From Candidatus Gastranaerophilales bacterium (GTDB taxonomy: Bacteria; Cyanobacteriota; Vampirovibrionia; Gastranaerophilales; Gastranaerophilaceae), in the NCBI GenBank assembly GCA_944323495.1, contig CALUSZ010000175.1, positions 1-8,000 of the forward strand: 8,000 nt of DNA. Direction: 5' to 3'. Numbering within the stretch: the stretch's first letter is position 1; every line of letters begins with the position of its first letter. The translations under genes were made by a program, and so were the position numbers. Below the pieces are notes generated by a model, which saw only the letters and a program-made list of their open reading frames with translations, was not told the DNA's origin and ran no database searches. This document shows, piece after piece, positions 1-5,546 of this stretch.

Positions 1-721
1 CTATTTTTGAAGTTTCCTCTCTGTATCCGCCCATAAGTTCAATAACTTTGTTTTCAAACTCCTGGGCAGTCGGGGCTAAATCATGCGGTTTTCCTTCATA
101 AATTACTTTTCCCCTATCAATAACAACCGCTGTATCAAAACTATGCGCTTCATCTAAATATGCGGTTGACCATAAAACGGTTGTATCAGGTGAAATCATT
201 CCCCGAACCATTTTCATTAAATCTCTTCTTGATATCGGGTCGACTCCGACAGAGGGTTCATCAAGGAGCAAAAATTCAGGATTCCCGAGAAGCGTGCAGG
301 CCAAACCCAATTTCTGTTTCATTCCGCCTGATAAAGCTCCGGCAAGCCTGTCTTGAAACGGAGCAAGTTTTGTGAATTCAAGCATTTTTTCAAACCCGTG
401 CGGAATATTTTTTAAATCAGCGTAAAGCATTAAATTTTCTATAACGGTCAAATCCTCATAAAGCCCGAATTTTTGAGGCATATAGCCAATATGTTGAGTT
501 AATTCGTCTTTTTGTGTTACAGGATTAAATCCGAGGGTAGAAATCTCTCCTTTATCCGGAATTAAAAGTCCGATAATTGTTCTTAAAAGTGTAGTTTTTC
601 CTGCACCGTCCGCGCCGATTAGACCTGTAATTTTACCTTTTTCAATGTTTAGCGAAAGGTTATTCAGAGCTTTTATTTTACCAAAGGTTTTTGTTAAATT
701 TTTAATTTCTATGGTGTTCAT
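1..721 (-). CDS. ybhF: YbhF-type ABC exporter ATPase, first nucleotide-binding domain (partial, runs off the left edge)
   Basis: ATP-binding subunit of an ABC-2-type exporter; it should power the membrane subunits YbhS/YbhR, expected just beyond the left edge. The frame opens at ATG 721-719 and stays open for 240 codons to base 1. Visible motifs are Walker A GADGAGKTT (36-44), Q-loop MPQKFG (Q83), signature LSGGMKQ (130-136), Walker B LLLDEP (151-156, Glu155) and D-loop GVDP (159-162). The stretches YMPQKFGLYEDLTV and GGMKQKLGLACTL closely match my recollection of E. coli YbhF. The H-loop histidine is absent: the sequence is WSTAYLDE with Ala187. E. coli YbhF domain 1 has Ser there, as I recall. 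YbhF is a fusion of two such domains, and residues 219-232 (EFENKVIELMGG) look like its inter-domain linker, so a second domain probably follows off-window. The start lies one base after the adaptor's TAA with no clear ribosome site, suggesting coupled translation. Confidence 0.9.
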   Translation of the reverse strand, partial: MNTIEIKNLTKTFGKIKALNNLSLNIEKGKITGLIGADGAGKTTLLRTIIGLLIPDKGEISTLGFNPVTQKDELTQHIGYMPQKFGLYEDLTVIENLMLYADLKNIPHGFEKMLEFTKLAPFQDRLAGALSGGMKQKLGLACTLLGNPEFLLLDEPSVGVDPISRRDLMKMVRGMISPDTTVLWSTAYLDEAHSFDTAVVIDRGKVIYEGKPHDLAPTAQEFENKVIELMGGYREETSKI

Positions 722-722
722 A

Positions 723-1571
723 TTATTTGCTTGCAAGATTTACTTTAATCGTTACCGGCATACCCTGTCTTAAGTATTCATCAATATCATAAATATAAAC
801 TCTTATGCGGTAAACGAGATTTGTTCTGATATCAGTCGATTGAACTGTTTTAGGCGTAAATTCCGCAACAGGCGAAATATATCCGACCTGTCCTTTATAC
901 ACTCTCTTTTTACCGGTTTTGGGGTCAACCGTATCAGTATATACATTTACCCCCTGACCATATTTAATATTACCTAAATCAGTTTCATTAACGTATGCCC
1001 TTACCCACACCGGCTTTATTTTTGCCATTGTATAAACCGGCTGTCCTTTGGTAACATTAGCACCGGGTTCCTGAACCCTTACCATAATGATTCCTTCATC
1101 TGGTGCATAAACTTTTGTGTAACCGAGCTGGTTTTTTGCGAAATTCTCCTGTGCAACAGCTCCTTCATAATCTGCATTAGCCTTATTTCTGGTATTTAAA
1201 AGTGTGTCGTAATCTTGTTTTGAAATAGTGTTATCGTTAACTAAAGGAGCCTGACGTTCAAATTTTGAGTCTGAATCATTCTTTAAAGCAAGTGTTTTGG
1301 CAACATCGGCCTTGGCTTTTTCCAAATTTGAAACATAATCCTTATCATCTAATATAGCAAGCAAGTCTCCCCGTTTTACAGTGTCCCCTTCTTCTTTCAG
1401 CATTTTTTCAATTCTGCCTGCGACCTGAAAACTCAAATCAACCTGACGGATTTCTATATTTCCGTACAGTGTGAGCTCATTTGTTACTTTGTGATTTTTA
1501 AAATACAAAAACCCTAAAGTTCCGCCAATTACTAATATTAGTAGTACCAAAATTATTATTTTTTTCTTCAT
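723..1571 (-). CDS. ybhG: YbhG-type HlyD-family periplasmic adaptor (membrane fusion protein)
   Basis: Periplasmic adaptor of 282 residues that links the ABC exporter in the inner membrane to a TolC-like channel. An N-terminal membrane anchor (about residues 4-24, after MKKK) is followed by a split lipoyl domain (about 47-76 and 150-183), a coiled-coil hairpin (about 78-147), a beta-barrel domain (about 187-228) and a membrane-proximal domain to the end. Strong family markers are LTLYGNIEIRQVDLSF (33-48), KPVWVRAYV (186-194), SPVAEFTPKTV (233-243) and LRQGMPVT (267-274), all nearly matching E. coli YbhG as I recall it. YbhG is about 330 residues; the difference falls mainly in the hairpin, which is short here. 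AGGAG (1578-1582), 6 nt before the ATG and overlapping the upstream TAG stop, supports the start. It sits between its outer-membrane factor and its ATPase in one operon. Confidence 0.95.
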   Translation of the reverse strand: MKKKIIILVLLILVIGGTLGFLYFKNHKVTNELTLYGNIEIRQVDLSFQVAGRIEKMLKEEGDTVKRGDLLAILDDKDYVSNLEKAKADVAKTLALKNDSDSKFERQAPLVNDNTISKQDYDTLLNTRNKANADYEGAVAQENFAKNQLGYTKVYAPDEGIIMVRVQEPGANVTKGQPVYTMAKIKPVWVRAYVNETDLGNIKYGQGVNVYTDTVDPKTGKKRVYKGQVGYISPVAEFTPKTVQSTDIRTNLVYRIRVYIYDIDEYLRQGMPVTIKVNLASK

Positions 1572-1577
1572 ATCCTG

Positions 1578-1582
1578 CTCCT
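1578..1582 (-). promoter_or_regulatory. Ribosome binding site of the ybhG-like adaptor gene
   Basis: AGGAG read on the minus strand, 6 nt upstream of the adaptor ATG (1571). It overlaps the TAG stop of the upstream outer-membrane factor gene (TAGGAG), so ribosomes ending one gene are placed on the start of the next. Confidence 0.65.
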
Positions 1583-2897
1583 ATAATTTACCGCCAACGG
1601 CTTTATATAAGGTGAAGTAATTAACTAATCGTTGTGTTTTTGCCTGTGCGTAATTTATTTCCGAGTTAATAAATCTGTTTTGTTCCAGCAGATATTCGGG
1701 AGTAGAGATTACACCTCTTGCAAGTTTTTTCTCTGCATCTTCAAAATTTTCTGTTTCAAAACCTAAACCCGATTTTGTATTATCTTCAATCTGTCTATCA
1801 TGTTTTATTATGCAAAGAGCGGTATTAACTTCTTTTACTGCCTCTAAATTTGTCTGGTTATATTCCTCAAAAAGTTCTTCATATTTTGCTTTTTGGAGCT
1901 TTAAATTAGCGATTTTCATTCCGCCCTTAAATATATCCTGCGAAGCACCTGCTAATATAGCCGCAAGCGATGATTCCCAGGAGAAAAATGAGCCGGGTGC
2001 GATGGTATTAAACGCCCAAACTCCTACGATATTGAACCTTGGGAAGAATTCTTTTTTTGCAACTCTTACATCAATTTTTGCTTTTTCAAGATTTGCTTCT
2101 GTTATTTTAACATCAGGTCTTGAAAAGATTACATCAGAGCTTATCTCTTCAGGAATAGTTCCGGAGTATTCAAAATAATCTAAATCTCCCCTCTTCATTT
2201 CCGAAATATTAAAAGGAGATCTGCCTGTTAAAACCGCAAGCTGCATCATTAATGTTTCACGCTGTTTTTTTAGTTTTTCGACATTACTCTTTCCTTCTTC
2301 AACAGCTTGCTTTGCTTTATTTAATTCTGTTGAGCTTATAACTCCGCGTTCAAATTTAGCAAAGCTTCTGTTTAAAATCTCTTCCTGATTTTTGAGCAAA
2401 TTCGTCTGTTTTTCAATCAAATCATCATAGAGTAAAATATTTGTATATACTGTGGCAACATCGCTTAAGAGTGCAAGGTAAACTGCTTTTTCATTGAATT
2501 TTGCAGCCTCATAGCTTTTCTTAACAGCCCTTGTCTTATCCCTGTTTTTTAATAGCAAATCAGCCTCGTAGCTTGCCATAAAAGGAAGTATAAAGGCATT
2601 GTCTTTTAATTGAAAATTATCAAGCTCCGGAATCTTTATCCCTAAATAGTTTGCGCTTACGCTTAAAGAGGGAAGTTCGCGTCCCAGAGAATATTTTGCC
2701 TGCTGTCTGTATTGTTCCACAACATGCTGAGCTTTTTTTAATTCGTGGTTATTATCCAGGGCTTCCTGAATATAACAGTTTAAATTCTCGTCATTAAATT
2801 TTCCGAAAAACTCAATATTCAGCTCGCTAATATCGACAGCAAAGCAGGTTTGTGCCAAAAGTAATAATGTAAAAGAGAGGAGTATCTTTTTAATCAT
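1581..2897 (-). CDS. TolC/OEP-family outer-membrane efflux channel (operon copy)
   Basis: Outer-membrane factor of 438 residues, expected to form the trimeric exit duct for the YbhG/YbhF-type pump encoded just downstream. Residues 1-20 are a Sec signal peptide (MIKK, then a Leu-rich core, ending CFA before VDIS). There is no lipobox, so it is probably not a NodT-type lipoprotein. The body has two OEP repeats with landmarks SYEADLLLKNR (109-119), SRPDVKITEANL (259-270), VRVAKKEFFPRF (277-288), FKGGMKIANL (323-332) and the typical C-terminus LYKAVGGKL. The start overlaps the last 8 bases of the repressor gene and has AAGGAG 6 nt upstream. The TAG stop is in the same frame as the adaptor four codons on, but the canonical C-terminus shows it is a true stop. 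It is a paralogue of the channel gene at 3558-4958; both share an N-terminal FNDENL motif. Confidence 0.93.
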   Translation of the reverse strand: MIKKILLSFTLLLLAQTCFAVDISELNIEFFGKFNDENLNCYIQEALDNNHELKKAQHVVEQYRQQAKYSLGRELPSLSVSANYLGIKIPELDNFQLKDNAFILPFMASYEADLLLKNRDKTRAVKKSYEAAKFNEKAVYLALLSDVATVYTNILLYDDLIEKQTNLLKNQEEILNRSFAKFERGVISSTELNKAKQAVEEGKSNVEKLKKQRETLMMQLAVLTGRSPFNISEMKRGDLDYFEYSGTIPEEISSDVIFSRPDVKITEANLEKAKIDVRVAKKEFFPRFNIVGVWAFNTIAPGSFFSWESSLAAILAGASQDIFKGGMKIANLKLQKAKYEELFEEYNQTNLEAVKEVNTALCIIKHDRQIEDNTKSGLGFETENFEDAEKKLARGVISTPEYLLEQNRFINSEINYAQAKTQRLVNYFTLYKAVGGKL

Positions 2898-3516
2898 TAC
2901 CTACTCCTTCCGCTGTTATTTTTTTAATATAAAACCTGATATTATTTTTTATAATTTCTATATCATCTTCCCTAAACTCACTCTGGCCGAGCTCTCTAAG
3001 ACAGAATACCGGTAAAATTCTCGGTGAATTTAATTGAGAAAATATAAAAACCGTCTTATAAATTATTTCTTTATCCCTGGCGTCTTTATCAAAAATTCTT
3101 GCTAAAAGTTCTCTTACATAGCTAAACGCCGGAGAATTGATTTTTCTCTCCGGATTTTGCTGTTCCTTTAACAGGAACATAATCAAATCATTGGATATTT
3201 TATTTGAATACAGAAAATCAACCGCTCTTTCAAGAATTGTAATCAGAAGTTCAATACATTCAGATTTTGAATATTCAGACGGGCTCTTATCTAAGTCCAT
3301 AAAAGTTCTGGCATATTCAGTCTGCTGTTCAATAAGATTTTCAATAATACCTTCATATAATTCACGTTTTCCGCCCCAGTAGTAAGAAATCATGCAAAGA
3401 TTAACCCCTGCTTTCTGGCAGATTTCTCTAACACTTGTTCCATCAAACCCCTTCTGAGCAAAAAGAGTTGTAGCGGTTTCTAAGATCCTGTTTTTCGAAT
3501 TCTCATCTTTGACCAT
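2890..3516 (-). CDS. TetR-family repressor, CecR (YbiH)-like, of the efflux operon
   Basis: Transcription factor of 208 residues. The N-terminal TetR DNA-binding domain (about 8-55) has RILETATTLFAQKGFDGTSV followed by a recognition helix in the stretch REICQKAGVNLCMISYYWGG. The remainder is the helical ligand-binding and dimerisation domain; FLLKEQQNP (114-122) resembles the REQLSP region of CecR. In E. coli, CecR controls the ybhG-ybhF-ybhS-ybhR operon, so gene order and family agree. The assignment to CecR rather than a generic TetR is likely but not proven. YYWGGK replaces the commoner YYFGSK at the end of the HTH. The ATG has no Shine-Dalgarno sequence and lies 6 nt past a -10 box, implying a leaderless message; starting later would cut into helix 1. 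The gene is probably autoregulated through the palindrome at 3527-3546. Confidence 0.9.
   Translation of the reverse strand: MVKDENSKNRILETATTLFAQKGFDGTSVREICQKAGVNLCMISYYWGGKRELYEGIIENLIEQQTEYARTFMDLDKSPSEYSKSECIELLITILERAVDFLYSNKISNDLIMFLLKEQQNPERKINSPAFSYVRELLARIFDKDARDKEIIYKTVFIFSQLNSPRILPVFCLRELGQSEFREDDIEIIKNNIRFYIKKITAEGVGND
2904..2909 (-). promoter_or_regulatory. Ribosome binding site of the operon tolC-like gene
   Basis: AAGGAG on the minus strand, 6 nt before the ATG at 2897, inside the last codons of the repressor gene. It fixes the channel start within the 8-bp overlap of the two genes and implies translational coupling. Confidence 0.7.
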
Positions 3517-3522
3517 AAATCA

Positions 3523-3551
3523 ATTATAAAACAAACGTTTGATTTAGTCAA
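3523..3551 (-). promoter_or_regulatory. Near-consensus sigma70 promoter of the repressor-efflux operon
   Basis: On the minus strand a -35 box TTGACT (3551-3546) and a perfect -10 box TATAAT (3528-3523) are separated by exactly 17 nt. Transcription should begin about 6-8 nt past the -10, at or next to the A of the repressor ATG (3516). The promoter occupies the 41-nt gap after the second channel gene, whose stop codon ends at 3558, and no terminator hairpin separates them. Read-through from the upstream channel gene is therefore possible. Confidence 0.8.
3527..3546. promoter_or_regulatory. Probable TetR/CecR-type operator inside the promoter spacer
   Basis: A perfect 10-bp palindrome, CAAACGTTTG (3532-3541), extends to 20 bp with a single mismatched pair (3531/3542) and matched TAAA/TTTA ends. 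It fills the spacer between the -35 and -10 boxes and touches both, so a bound TetR dimer would exclude RNA polymerase. Position, symmetry and the adjacent repressor gene suggest autorepression; binding itself is inferred. Confidence 0.7.
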
Positions 3552-3557
3552 TACTGC

Positions 3558-4958
3558 TTACAAATTTGAATTAATCATATACAAATCAACTCCGCCCGCA
3601 GCTTTATACAGGCCTATTGCCGCGATTAACGAATTAATTTTATTTGAAACTTCTTCTTTTTTTACCATTAAATATGCTTCTTCTGCAAATAAGACGTCTA
3701 AATCGCTTGATGCGCCTATTGTATGCTTGTCTTTCATTAATTTGTACATTTCATCTTGGAGTTTTAAGCGGTTTAGTGTTTCTTTATAATTATTTGATGT
3801 GGTTTTATATTCAGCAAGTCCAGTATTTATTTCTTTTATCCCTTCAAGAATTGTTTTTTGATAATTATTCAAAGCTTCTTCATATTCTAATTTTCTAAAC
3901 CTCAACAGTGCAAGCTTTCTTCCTCCGGAAAACAGATCCATTGACGGTAATATTCCTGCATTAAAGAATTGTGAAACTGAATTAAAAAGTGTATCCAAAT
4001 GATAAGCATTCAGTCCAATTTGTCCGTATATAACAAATTTTGGCAAAAATTCGCGCTTTGCAACTCTTACATCAAATCCAATGCGCTTAATATTATATTC
4101 TTGCTGCAAATAATCCGGGCGGTTTTCAATAATATCAGTGCTGTATTCAGCCGGAATTCCTTTGATTAAACTAATTTTTTCATAATTATTTCTTGTAATA
4201 TTGTCAGCAGCATCTGCTAAGTAAACTCTTAAGCTGTTTATTAGAGTCTCTTGTGTTTTTATATGATTATTTTTTTCTTCTTTTAAAGTAGTAAGCATTT
4301 TTTCTTCTGCAAGAAGTTCATTTATTGAACACAAACCTATTTCATATTTATCTTTTGTTTTGGAAACAATTCCTTGCTGTGTTTTAATAAGTTTGTCCTG
4401 AATAGCCAAAAATTCATCAGCTTTAATAAGATTGAAATAGTCTGATGCAAAATCCGAGGTAAGTGCAATGTAAGTAGCTCTTTCAGCCTGCTTCATTATT
4501 TCCAGTTCCTGTTTAACACTTTTTGTTTTCAACCTGTTAGAACCCCAAATATCAACTTCATAAGCAGCTGTTATCGGTAAGAGATAGTTATATTGGGAAT
4601 ATGTAGGAATTCTCATATTCCCGAACTGTTGATACGGGCCTCTTAAATCACGTGAAAGGTCTCCTGATAACGACAAAGAAGGCAGTTCATTTGCAAATTG
4701 CATTTTGACAAGCTGTTCATTTTCTTTAACTTTTAATGCTGTATTTTTTAAATCATAATTCTTTTCATAAACCTTTAACAGGTTATTAGTCAGGTTTTCG
4801 TCATTAAATCTTTCCCACCATTCAATATTCATATATTCAATGTGTTTTTGAGGCTCTGTATTCTTAGTCCGTGCAAATACCGGGCAGGTAAAAAGAAGGC
4901 AGACTAATAATATAAAAATATGAAAATTTTTCTCAAAATATAATATAGTTCCCGGCAT
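3558..4958 (-). CDS. TolC/OEP-family outer-membrane efflux channel (second, divergent copy)
   Basis: Outer-membrane factor of 466 residues from the chosen ATG at 4958. That start gives a usable signal peptide: about ten residues including EK, a hydrophobic core FILLVCLLFT, then PVFA before RTKN. An in-frame ATG at 5012 with GAGG upstream would add 18 residues before the signal sequence and overlap the divergent gene, so it is less likely. Landmarks (positions from the chosen ATG) are AYEVDIWGSNR (132-142), ENRPDYLQQEYN (278-289), VRVAKREFLPKF (297-308), FSGGRKLALL (343-352) and LYKAAGG near the end. It is clearly paralogous to the channel at 1581-2897, with matching FNDENL, VRVAK and LYKA-GG segments. 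It ends 41 nt before the repressor start, on the same strand. Its likely partner, the divergent DHA2-type transporter, is broken, so this channel may now serve other pumps. Confidence 0.9.
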   Translation of the reverse strand: MPGTILYFEKNFHIFILLVCLLFTCPVFARTKNTEPQKHIEYMNIEWWERFNDENLTNNLLKVYEKNYDLKNTALKVKENEQLVKMQFANELPSLSLSGDLSRDLRGPYQQFGNMRIPTYSQYNYLLPITAAYEVDIWGSNRLKTKSVKQELEIMKQAERATYIALTSDFASDYFNLIKADEFLAIQDKLIKTQQGIVSKTKDKYEIGLCSINELLAEEKMLTTLKEEKNNHIKTQETLINSLRVYLADAADNITRNNYEKISLIKGIPAEYSTDIIENRPDYLQQEYNIKRIGFDVRVAKREFLPKFVIYGQIGLNAYHLDTLFNSVSQFFNAGILPSMDLFSGGRKLALLRFRKLEYEEALNNYQKTILEGIKEINTGLAEYKTTSNNYKETLNRLKLQDEMYKLMKDKHTIGASSDLDVLFAEEAYLMVKKEEVSNKINSLIAAIGLYKAAGGVDLYMINSNL

Positions 4959-4988
4959 GTATGTTGTTCCGGAAGTTAAGGTTAAGTA
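4959..4988. promoter_or_regulatory. Short divergent intergenic region between channel and broken transporter
   Basis: Thirty bases separate the chosen channel start from the transporter start. On the plus strand AAGG (4978-4981) lies 7 nt before the transporter ATG and is a plausible ribosome site. An 8-bp palindrome TTCCGGAA (4967-4974) sits in the middle and could bind a regulator, but it is short. No complete promoter fits in the gap, so promoters would have to lie inside the flanking coding regions; a lone TATAAT at 4939-4944 on the plus strand has no -35 partner. Confidence 0.3.
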
Positions 4989-5491
4989 ATGGCTAAGATT
5001 GTGTATAAACATAAACCGGCACCTCTTTGGCTGGTTGCGCTTTCTATACTGCTTCCGACATCATTTGCCTGTCTGGCCACTTCTGCAACAAATGTTGCTA
5101 TTCCGCATATATCTGGTTTTTTCGGCTCAACTATAGATGAAGCAAACTGGATTATAACATCATATATGATAGCTAATTCTTGCCTAATCTTAATGTCGGG
5201 ATGGCTGGAAAATGTTTTGGGTAGAAAACGATTTTTAAAAATATTTATAGGGATTTTTACATTCGGCTCTTTAGTCTGTGCTATGGCGCCAAATCTGAAT
5301 TTAATGGTTCTTGGCCGATTGATACAGGGTATCGGAGGAGGACCTATGACGCCGCTTGCTCAATCTATTTTGCTTTCATAGCTTTTCTTCTTATTCCGCT
5401 CGCATTTTTATTTAATACGGAAAATAAACATAAAGATACTCATGAACATAAAACCATTGTTCTAAAACAAATTCCGGGGGATAGAATATAA
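4989..5491 (+). pseudogene. Broken DHA2/EmrB-type MFS drug transporter (internal deletion with frame change)
   Basis: The first 130 codons read as the start of a 14-helix DHA2 (EmrB/QacA-type) drug:H+ antiporter. TM1 ends in TNVAIPHISGFFG (34-46), TM2 is in EANWIITSYMIANS (51-64), motif A is GWLENVLGRKRF (71-82), and TM4 starts with the motif-B-like LGRLIQGIGGG (108-118). The frame ends at TAG 5379-5381, far short of the roughly 500 residues usual for the family. In another plus-strand frame, from about 5378 to TAA 5489-5491, the sequence reads IAFLLIPLAFLFNTENK and then a hydrophilic tail, just like the last helix and C-terminus of such a transporter. The middle, about 1 kb of coding sequence, is absent, so this is one gene collapsed by an internal deletion. 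AAGG 7 nt upstream still marks the start. A working pump is not expected; a translated four-helix fragment cannot be excluded. Confidence 0.85.
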
Positions 5492-5492
5492 T

Positions 5493-5546
5493 TTATTTTC
5501 CAAATAATTTTTGCCAGAAAGACTTTGGTTTTTCTTTTACCTCCTA
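5493..5546 (-). other. In-frame continuation past TAG: 16-codon C-terminal tail of the unknown gene
   Basis: The unknown gene's frame stops at TAG (5546-5544). The same frame then runs for 16 sense codons, EVKEKPKSFWQKLFGK, to TAA at 5495-5493. A lysine-rich linker followed by FWQKLFGK is a common style of natural protein C-terminus, suggesting that the original end is here and that the TAG is a later change, for example from CAG by one C-to-T step. Readthrough is the alternative. The TAA lies one base from the TAA of the convergent transporter remnant. Confidence 0.6.

Noticed and set aside
160..375. Plus-strand open frame opposite the ABC ATPase.
   Set aside because: It lies entirely antisense to the Walker B and signature coding region, with no start signals or recognisable protein features.
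4939..4944. TATAAT on the plus strand upstream of the broken transporter, as its -10 box.
   Set aside because: No -35-like hexamer at 16-18 nt and no extended -10 TG; in such AT-rich DNA, within the channel's signal-peptide codons, a lone TATAAT is expected by chance.
4967..4974. TTCCGGAA palindrome as an operator between the divergent genes.
   Set aside because: Only 8 bp with no symmetric flanks, and unrelated to the CAAACGTTTG element; kept only as a remark on the intergenic region.
5489..5543. Bidirectional terminator between the convergent transporter remnant and the unknown gene.
   Set aside because: The region is AT-rich but I find no stable GC-containing hairpin followed by a T run in either direction.
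5536..5545. GGAGG on the minus strand just after the TAG, as the ribosome site of a further small gene.
   Set aside because: No ATG, GTG or TTG start with a meaningful frame follows at a suitable distance; the bases are better explained as the Glu-Val codons of the continuing frame.
5544..5546. Pyrrolysine or a TAG-recoded genetic code explaining the in-frame TAG.
   Set aside because: No Pyl genes are in the window and the channel gene at 1581 ends at TAG exactly where the family normally ends, so TAG acts as a stop here.
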